From Euborellia annulipes (lineage: Eukaryota; Arthropoda; Insecta; Dermaptera; Anisolabididae): 64,000 bases of DNA. Location of the stretch: contig JAKCPI010025241.1 of assembly GCA_023213315.1 (NCBI GenBank), positions 62,001-126,000 on the forward strand. Direction: 5' to 3'. The notes beneath the pieces are model-generated. The model worked only from the letters and a program-made list of their open reading frames with translations. It ran no database searches and was not told the DNA's origin. The position numbers were made by a program, and so were the translations under genes. Shown here piece after piece: positions 56,632 to 64,000 of this stretch; position 1 is the first letter of the stretch; each line of letters begins with the position of its first letter.

Positions 56632-57166
56632 ACTTCACAAACACTGATTAAGGATAAAATTTGAAATTAGTATTTCGGAAATTTAATTGTTGGCTAATTA
56701 TTGGCAATAATAGGGATATTCATGTAATTGTGTTATCTTATTTTGTTAAAATCTAGAAACATAAATCTGCTTTTATTATTCCGCAACAATTTCTAGTCTG
56801 TCAGTGAATCCGCCATATTGGAAAAATTGAGGTTATGTAGGGTACGTTTATAACCTACAAACCGCTGTCATATTTATTTATTTTCTTAAAAATGGGTGAA
56901 AAAAAAATAGAGCAGCTGAAGTAACATCTAAGTAACAGATCGCGAACATGATTTTCAAGATTTAGAAAAATTTGAAGTATGTTGAATATGGGCGTATCTT
57001 GGGCGTATCCAGAGGGGGGCAGGGGGCAACTGGCTAGAAATAAAAATAAAAACAATAAATATAAATAAAAAACTGACAAATTCCCGCCATCTGTAAGAAG
57101 ATTATGTTGTGGCATTTAATAAAATAATAAACTGGATTATATTAGGAAAGTTGCTCCCCTTTGGTT

Positions 57167-57433
57167 CAAGGGCGGATCCAGAGGGTTTTCTCTGGGGGGG
57201 GGTAATCTGGTGTGACTCATCGCACAGGCCACTATTTTTTCTTAATTTCAGTAATTTAAAGGCGCATTCTGTACTTATTTGCCAGAATATAAATACAAAT
57301 CAAATTTTTAAGTATTCATTTTTAAAATTGTACGTTAAAAATTAATTTTTTTGCGAAAAAAAGGTATTTTTTTTTTCAAATCTCGGGGGGAGGGGGTATT
57401 TACCCCCTTTACCTCCCCCTGTATCCGCCCTTG
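57167..57433 (-). mobile_element. hAT MITE (CAAGGGCGGAT family), minus copy
   Basis: Ends CAAGGGCGGATCCAGAGG and CTGTATCCGCCCTTG with CTTTGGTT duplicated perfectly (57159-57166, 57434-57441). The interior is that of 54682-54953 reversed. Confidence 0.85.
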
Positions 57434-57439
57434 CTTTGG

Positions 57440-59150
57440 TTTTGAACTGGGAATATTGGACATATTTCGAAATTATATGATAAAAAAGAAATTTCCAAAT
57501 ATAACGCTTTTATTTAACAAAATACTTGTTACTTATGTTATTTGTATAACACAGTTGCATGAACACCCCTAATAACACCCCTAATATCAACAAACAATAT
57601 TTATAAATTAAAGTTAATGGGTTAATCTGTAATAATTTTTTTTTATTTCAAATTAATTTTACTTTTATTTAATTATTATAATAATCCATGCAACCCTTAT
57701 TGTATTGTTTTAAGGAAACATTCATTATTCATTGAACTGCAAAGGGAAAGAAATTAGGATCGGGGGTGTGTTAAGTAAAGCCAAGCAGGAAGGGTGGATT
57801 TAGGTGCGAACAAGCTTGTAAAAGGGTATTTTAATTAATAATATTTTTAAAAACAAATAACATATATTCTCATCGTTGTATACCTATAGTCAAATATTAT
57901 TTCAACTCTTATTTCGATGCCTCCTAAATTCCCGAATAGGATTCAGATCAGGTTTTTTTAGACCAAAATTTCTCAATTTTTCCCTTTAAATATCCAAATA
58001 ACGCCTTTGTTTCTTATATAGTATATGAATGAATATCTCAATTAAATCGTAATCTTTTTTTTGTGCAATAAGTTTCCAAATAATAAAATTTCAGTAACAT
58101 TTTGAGTGTATCGTCCAAATTATTGTTAGCCCTACTCCTTTTTTTTGTTTTACGCTATAAGAATTAACATCATCAACATATTTGGGAGCCCGATTATCAC
58201 CATTCCATCCCTGTAATTTTTAGATAATCGTCATTGAATTTGATTTAATTATTTCAACTAAAAGAATTCATAGATTTTAATATTCTCCCAATATGGAAGA
58301 AATCGTAACTTCAACAATGAAAAAGTCAGAAAGTTATAAGAATTTTGGGACTAAATTTTCTTTGAAAATATAAAATTTAATTTTGAATTCCAAAAAATTA
58401 ATGAAGTAAATCGTAGCTGTTGATGATTCATGAACTTCCAAGAATTGAGCTTCTATTTTAAATAAAAATTATTTATTTGTGAAGTTTTTTGGTATAGATT
58501 TCTCTTGCCATCTTCAGCCTTAAAAGTTAGAAAATATTACACATTCGTTTTATAAAATTATTTAAATACAGTTAACAATCAAGATAACGCCTATTGAGAA
58601 TCATAGGGGCGAAGTTCGAAAATTTAGTTTTTGAGTTAAACCTACGAAACCTTGCCAAAACGTCTTCTCTTTTGAGTGCCAAAATGGCGAAAATATATTT
58701 TCATTCTTTGTTATTGATTCTGGCCTATTGATTTGTTGCCCGGATTTATGTTTATTAAACTTTCAAACGCGTTTTCTCGAATTGTTGAATTTGGAAATTA
58801 TGATTTGTTTGATTTGATTAATTTCTTGTTTTGTGAAGCATTTTTGACTGTTGAGTTCGACCTACTCATTTAAGAGATGGATTCTTTGTTAACGGTCTTT
58901 CAGAGGACGGCACCTCTCAGCAACAACTCTCTAGACCACCCAAAATATAAGTAGAGTGACAATTTTCTGGTTATATATATCTCCAATATATTAAATATAA
59001 ATAAATATTTTTGGAAAGAAAATTTTTAAAAAGTCGATAATAATTGTATCTTACACTATCATTGGAATGTATTATCTGATTATTAGTATCATTATACGTA
59101 GAACTAAATCAATCCAAGAACTTTTCAGATGCATCAGGACCGAAGCCTTG
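57440..59150. other. AT-rich sequence with weak gene-like traces
   Basis: A degenerate hammerhead-like motif is near 58500-58530. At 58683 ATGGCGAAAATATATTTTCA starts a 15-codon hydrophobic frame that stops at once. At 58903 TCTTTCAG/AGGACGG resembles an acceptor before a 16-codon frame. Neither is enough to call a gene. Confidence 0.3.
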
Positions 59151-59154
59151 GCAG

Positions 59155-59200
59155 GGGTGGACTTCTTTGAGGGGCGCCAAATTACAAATTTAAAAATTAA
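59155..59200. mobile_element. hAT left-end fragment
   Basis: CAGGGGTGGACTTCTTTGAG, then GGGCGCCAAATTACAAATT, resembles a hAT end; no partner end was found. Confidence 0.35.
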
Positions 59201-59209
59201 TTAAACCCT

Positions 59210-60005
59210 TATTTTAACTTCCTATACTATTATTAAAAGATCGCGATTGTTCTATCTTTAAAAGATGATTCGAATTAAATTATGTATATTATAAAAAAAT
59301 AGAAATTTTTTTCGATTTTTTTAAAATATAAAAAAAGGGGAAAATTAATATAAAAAAAAAATAAAAACCAAAAAAATATTTTATATTTGAGCGTACAATG
59401 AGAATGATTTATTATTATTTTTTTTATTTATTAATAAAACATTTATTTTAGGTGTGTGGGTTTTTAATTTAAACATTCTCTCTCTGTCTGTCTCTCGGTA
59501 TCCATTTTCTTTTTATATTTATGTAAAAATATTTTTTATAACAACGATATTATTGATTTAGGATAAAAACAATACGATTCCTCTCTTGTGTGACACTGTT
59601 GGTAAAAAGTCGTTTTTTCTCCGTTATTTTAATAGTAAATGCTACCATTCTCTCATGAAGCCATTGAAAAAAAAAGAAAAACAATTTTTTATAAATTTTA
59701 TAAACCAAAAAATCAACATCCTTAAGGGTAGATCAAATCCTAATATAAATTGTATCTGTAATGGGGAAGATACTTTATAAGGTGAATATATGAGAAAAGC
59801 TTTCAGTAAACATGTGTCGGAAACTCTGCTTTTAATACACATCCACCATTTTTTTTTTAAAACTTCCATCTCTGGACTGATTTTATACGAGACTCGTCAA
59901 TGTAACAAACGAGATAGATAGATAGGCTCATTAGAAAGAAAACACGATTATAGATTATCTTCATTATATTTTATATAATATATAAATCGAAAATGGGTAA
60001 CGAAA
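59210..60005. other. AT-rich sequence, nothing recognised
   Basis: Open frames here are short and A/T-driven; a GATAGATA microrepeat is at 59911-59922. Confidence 0.4.
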
Positions 60006-60011
60006 AAAAAC

Positions 60012-60295
60012 TTGTTAAAAAATCTGGTGGGATCATGACACAGTACAAAATCTTCTCTTACCTTCGCTAATTGAAAGTTATGTTCTGTGCTTGTCACACC
60101 AGATTGTTTGCGTGGATATATATTTATTTTCTGGCAGGACAATAGAATTTATAAAATATTTATACGTATTTTGTCTATTTCTTCTGTCTTTCATATGAAG
60201 TACAAGAGTACATTGTGCTTCAAACAATTTATGGCTAAATGATTTCAAGATCATCTAAAAGATAATCGATTTATGAATTTTAATAAAAATCATTA
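60012..60295 (+). mobile_element. TGGTGTGAC element, diverged partial copy
   Basis: AAAAAATCTGGTGGGATCATG through GTCACACCAGATTG is the hairpin. Family sequence continues (AAGTACAAGAGTACATTGTG, and ATCGATTTATGAATTTTAAT) until a SINE A copy interrupts it. Confidence 0.6.
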
Positions 60296-60523
60296 GGCCC
60301 GCGGGCTTGGTGTAGTTGGTAGCTGACCTTCTATACCAAGAAGCGGGTTCGGATCCCAGGTAGTTGGATGATTTTATTTAAGCCATTTGGATATCAAAAG
60401 GCTTACATAAAAAATGCCTGGATCCCCAATAGATATATTCATAAATAACGGTTATCGTAAAAAGTTTCATGGCCTAAGTTGCCGAGAATACTGTGTGTAT
60501 GTGTAAATGAGTGTGAGTGTTAA
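60296..60523 (+). repeat. SINE family A, inserted in a TGGTGTGAC element
   Basis: The head GGGCTTGGTGTAGTTGGTAG and GCGGGTTCGGATCCC is followed by the standard body and tail. Flanks are AAAAATCATTA (60285-60295) and AAAAATCACTA (60524-60534), an 11-bp duplication with one mismatch. Confidence 0.8.
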
Positions 60524-60600
60524 AAAAATCACTAAAGGGAATTTGGAAAAAAAAAAAAAGCGAAAAATTTTGAAAAAAAAACCTGAAAAATTTCTATTAC

Positions 60601-60716
60601 GCCGGCCATTCACGATGGCGATTGCACTCCAAAAACTGACCGTGAGTGGGGAAAAACAAATGAATGTCGTGTAGTGAATGGCTGACATCCTTTTGGAGCG
60701 ATCATGAATGGCCGGC
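60601..60716. mobile_element. Very short MITE
   Basis: GCCGGCCATTCACGATGGCG at the left is mirrored at the right (ATGAATGGCCGGC), with CTCCAAAA/TTTTGGAG further in and a GTGAGTGG/AGTGAATGG pair. It is 116 bp in total. No clear duplication. Confidence 0.6.
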
Positions 60717-60927
60717 TTTAAAAGGAAGGTATTGAGAAATGCATTTATATTTTTTTCTTTATACAGTATATTTATTCGGCCGACGTTTCGGTTGATTGTT
60801 TTTTTTTTTTTTTTTATTAATTATTATTCAGCCGACGCACATAGGAGTATTTGAAGTAAAAACCCGATCAAAATAGAAAAACTCAAAATTGATGCTTCTT
60901 TATCTACTATAACCGGTTTATTGGAAT

Positions 60928-61195
60928 CAAGGACGGATCCAGAGGTGTTTCTCGGGAGGGGGGGTAACCTGGTGTGACTGGTCGCACAACACAATTTTTT
61001 CTTAATTTCGGAAAATTTTAAGGCGCATTCTGGCCAATTATTTATTATTTTCCTTATATAAGAATATAAATACGCGTACAAATAAAATTTTTAAGTATTA
61101 ATTTTTAAAATTTTACATTAAAAATAAAATTTTTTTCGAAAAAAAAGTATTTTTTTTTCAAATCTCGTGGAGGGGGGTTATTACCCCCTTTACAC
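60928..61195 (-). mobile_element. hAT MITE (CAAGGGCGGAT family), truncated right end
   Basis: CAAGGACGGATCCAGAGG and GTGTGACTGGTCGCACAACA match the family. It interrupts the left arm of the palindrome, which the right arm lacks at the same place. Its own right end is lost in CACCCCCCCAACCC. Confidence 0.65.
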
Positions 61196-61315
61196 CCCCC
61201 CAACCCTTCCGGTTCGGCTACCTGGTCATAACATCACTCGGAACCCAGTCATTGTGTCAACTGCTTGTCTTGGTTCTAGGCGCTCTCATTTTCGTTAGTC
61301 AGTTTTTTGTGCAAA

Positions 61316-61370
61316 ATGTCTTCATGTGGTGGTCAACAGAAAAAAAACGACTTGAATGTGGAAATTGAAG
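61316..61370 (+). pseudogene. Captured first-exon-like sequence, left arm
   Basis: ATG at 61316 (context AAAATGTCT) starts MSSCGGQQKKNDLNVEIE, ending in G/gtatgc, a good donor. Upstream is CGCTCTCATTTTC, then GTTAGTCAGTTTTTTGTG, which looks like an initiator. The whole block is present in the right arm on the minus strand with changes. I infer a gene start copied into the palindrome. Confidence 0.35.
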
Positions 61371-61922
61371 GTATGCGTCTCTATATTACAGTATATTTGA
61401 TTCAGTTTAAACGTAATTATCACTGTTTCTTATAAATATCAAAAGTCGCTTTTTTGTACGTTTTTTTTTAAGAAAATTTCAGACAAATTAGTGTTTTTGT
61501 TTATGTGTCGCGGCTTGTCGCCTCAAACTTTTTATCTGGGCATAAAGTTTAGTCCTTTAGGATGTAGAAACAAGAAAAATATATCCCCCCATCTCACCCT
61601 ATATTTTCTTATAGTATTTTTACGTGAACGAGGGACTCCGTTCTTCGGGAGGACATGAAGTTAGTTGAATGAGTCTTTCTTCCATCAAATTCATTTTTTC
61701 TTCTATTTTTTTTTCCTTTGAACTCTTTCAAAATATCATAGAACTCCATTCTGGTAATTTTTTAACTCTTCCCAAAGGATCTATAACAAAAGAAAACTAA
61801 AATTATACTAAATCGATTTAATGAATTTCTGTTCCCTCGTTCACTTTAAAGTCTAATAAAAAAATATGGGGTGAGTCGGGGTGAAATGTTTTTCTTGTTT
61901 CTACATCCTAAAAGACTAAACT

Positions 61923-62140
61923 TTATGCCCATATAAAAAGTTTGAGGCGAAAGCGACCTAAACAAAAACATAATTTGTCTGAAATTTTCTTTAAAAAAAT
62001 GTTCAAAAAAAGCGACTTTTGATATTTATAAAAACAGTGATAATTACGTTCAAACTTAATCAAATATACTGTAATATAGAGAGCACCTTCAATTTCCACA
62101 TTCAAGTCGTTTTTTTCTGTTGACCGCCGCATGAAGACAT
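61923..62140 (-). pseudogene. Captured first-exon-like sequence, right arm
   Basis: This is the inverted mate of the left copy. Its ATG (62138-62140) starts MSSCGGQQKK, but one A is missing from the A run, so the frame closes after two more codons. In the other frame KNDLNVEIEG continues without a stop to the end of this interval, through a region that in the left arm has donor-like GTATGC. Confidence 0.3.
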
Positions 62141-62708
62141 TTTGCACAAAAAACTGAGTAACAGAAAATGAGAGCGCCTAAAACCAAGGCAAGCAGTTAA
62201 AACAATGACTGACTCCGACTGACATTGTGACCAGATAGCCGAACCAGAAGAGTCGGGGGGCTGGATTCCAATAAGCCGGTTATAGTAGATGAAGAAACAT
62301 CCATTTTGGGTAGCATTAGGTAAACTTTGAGTTTTTTCTATTTTGATCGGGTTTTTACGCCAAATACCCCTATGTGCGACGTTTCGTTGTTTGAACCATC
62401 TTCAGAGCTGGAAAAATGTCTTTATGAATGTGTCATAGTGGATTTTATACATTGTCTGAATTATATATGGGTATGGCTCAGATAATGTTTAAAATCTACT
62501 ATGACACATTCATAAAGGCTTTTGCCAGCTCTGGCATCCGCAAACAAGGAACCGAAACGTCAGCTGTGCAAATTGAATAAATACGGTCGTATATAAAGAA
62601 AAAACTATAGCTGCATTTCTCATTTGATGATACTTTCCTATTAATATTACTTCACAGATATAGAATTGGCGTTTTATCAGAAAAAGTACAAGTATCGTTG
62701 GGTTATTT

Positions 62709-63614
62709 CAGAGTTTCCCAAAGTGTGGGTCGCGACCCGGCACTGGCTCGTATAAAAATTTTGCCGGGTCGCGAAAAAAACTTGTAAAAACACAACAAAA
62801 ATGTTTTTTACATATTATTTTTTTTTACATCCGTAAGACTACTAGGAATAGTGGCAAATAGGTGTTTATTCTAAGGTGGTCCTTATTTTGGACTTTTTCG
62901 ATTTTTTCCGGACGATAGTCCCATATAGAAAAAAATTCCTGCCAAATTTCAGCTCTTAATATTAATATTAATCCCCCACGACAGCCAAAGTTTTAAATGA
63001 AAATAACATGCGAAAAGTTCTTTTGTTTTTTTTTAATTTTGTAACTCATCAATGGAACAACTTCTTGGTAAGACCATAACATATTCCTATAGGAAATTTA
63101 ACGCTCTACAAAAAAGTTCTCCTGTGATTTTTGGGTTACTCTACTGGTTTAGAAGATATTCGAGGTTAAAGTTGAAGTTATAGTCAATTTTCGTAGAGCG
63201 TCAAATTTCCTATAAGAATATGTTATTGTCTTACCAAGAAGTTGTTCCGTTGATGAGTTACACAATTTTAAAGACACAAAAGAACTTTTTCCATGTTATT
63301 TCCATTTAAAACTTTGGCTACCGTGAGGCCCGGGTTAATTTTAATTAATAATTAAGAGCTGAAATTTGGCAGGAATTTTATTTTATATATTTGTAAACGA
63401 TTTAGGACTATCGTCGAATAAGTCCAAAATAAGGGCCACCGTAGTGAAGGCCTATTTGTACTCCTAGCTTAAAACAAACTAACTAATAACTTGATTTTTT
63501 TATTAAAAAATAAAATTTGTTTTATAAATAAATGTTTTTTTTGTTTTCATAAGGTAAATATAGATCTCGAAAAATTTTAAAACCTCTGCGGTCAAAAAAG
63601 TTTGGAAAACGCTG
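62709..63614. mobile_element. hAT-like element containing a full-length foldback
   Basis: Left end CAGAGTTTCCCAAAGTGTGG, right end AGTTTGGAAAACGCTG. Flanks GGTTATTT and GCCTATTT differ at two bases, so the duplication is tentative. Confidence 0.5.
62843..63472. repeat. Near-complete foldback MITE
   Basis: Nearly all of this 630-bp stretch pairs with itself: CTAGGAATAGTGGCAAATAG with CTATTTGTACTCCTAG, GGTGGTCCTTATTTTGG with its complement, GAGCTGAAATTTGGCAGG, and GTAACTCATCAATGGAACAA with TTGTTCCGTTGATGAGTTAC. It sits inside the hAT-like element above. Confidence 0.7.
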
Positions 63615-63639
63615 GCCTATTTTATTTAAAATCTTATTT

Positions 63640-63812
63640 TCGCTTGTCCGGGAGGTACCTAACTTGAATATAAAATTTCAAACTCAGAGTTCCTTGATTT
63701 AAATTGAAAACAGACACACACCCACACAGAGAGAGAGAAAGCGAGACCCACTTTTTTGAACTCAGGGGACTTTAAATCGTTTCGTCAAAATCGAATTTTT
63801 GACATGAATAAA
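63640..63812 (+). mobile_element. TGGTGTGAC element, 3' fragment
   Basis: TTGTCCGGGAGGTACCTAAC, AATATAAAATTTCAAACTC, CAGACACACACCCACACAG and TTTTTGACATGAAT align with the family; the CA run is diverged. Confidence 0.5.
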
Positions 63813-64000
63813 TATATTATAAAAAAAACTCCAAGAAATAAAAGTTTTATTAATAAAAGAAAAAAAAAACTACCATGCGATTGGAATGTGGTGATTATAT
63901 AGTCGAAAGTATATATTATCAAGGAGAGTTCGTTTGGTTGGGAAGATTGGGTACCTGACTGGCGGTAATCCCGGAAGTGCAAGACGGGGTGGGCAGCGAT

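Larger units (their letters stand above)
60733..62617. repeat. 1.9-kb palindrome with captured gene-like sequence
   Basis: The arms, left 60733-61640 and right about 61815-62617, are inverted copies interrupted by insertions. Paired landmarks: CCTTGGTTTTAGGCGCTCTC, CAGTATATTTGATT, AAGTTTAGTC.TTTAGGATG, GACGCACATAGG and GATCGGGTTTTTAC. The left arm carries a hAT piece from 60928. The right arm carries a foldback of the 19.6-20.1 kb family (62385-62575). Confidence 0.7.

Noticed and set aside
58683..58730. ATGGCGAAAATATATTTTCA, a signal-peptide-like start
   Set aside because: It stops after 15 codons, with no donor before the stop.

Overview
The window is AT-rich genomic DNA from an animal, most likely an arthropod. 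The evidence is GT-AG introns kilobases long, a TATA box with a TCAG-type initiator, AATAAA poly(A) signals, and a small secreted Asp/Gly/Ser/Tyr-rich protein of the kind seen in cuticle or extracellular matrix. tRNA-derived SINEs and very dense families of short non-autonomous DNA transposons fit this. Species cannot be named from the sequence. No bacterial or viral gene organisation, CRISPR array or rRNA gene is visible.

Gene 1 (about 2.35-20.6 kb, plus strand) is the clearest gene. Three exons (2419-2430, 5454-5728, 20230-20506) join in frame to encode a 187-residue protein with a signal peptide. Its promoter has a TATA box, and three ATF/CREB-type sites lie upstream. Its second intron is 14.5 kb long and packed with repeats. 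A stop codon overlapping the donor of exon 2, followed by an intronic AATAAA, suggests a possible short isoform.

Gene 2 (about 43.6 kb onward, plus strand) is a candidate 5' part of a second gene. Well-formed splice sites bound exons at 43602-43842, 47416-47538, 47611-47784 and 47877-47901, with a weaker one at 48265-48333. The first ATG in the last exons lies at 47729 and stays open across two junctions; the rest would lie beyond what I can resolve. A separate coding-like exon sits at 42721-42806.

Everything else is repeats. I recognise hAT-type elements with 8-bp target duplications, a MITE family with 4-bp duplications, TTAA-flanked MITEs, Tc1/mariner and pogo MITEs, Helitron ends, and several SINE families, two copies with perfect 13-14 bp duplications. 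A family carrying a long hairpin (called the TGGTGTGAC element here) is also common. Nesting is deep: at 45.5-46.35 kb a hAT sits in a hAT that sits in a TGGTGTGAC element.

The most intriguing signal is a motif repeated at least 15 times, usually as inverted pairs at the inner edge of foldback elements: CTGANGA, a short hairpin, then GAAAC followed by GTY or a small hairpin. This resembles a hammerhead ribozyme core and appears as a five-unit hairpin array at 50.6-51.0 kb. A second unusual object is a 1.9-kb palindrome (60.7-62.6 kb) whose two arms both carry what looks like a captured promoter and first exon. No transposase, reverse transcriptase or other intact mobile-element protein was found.
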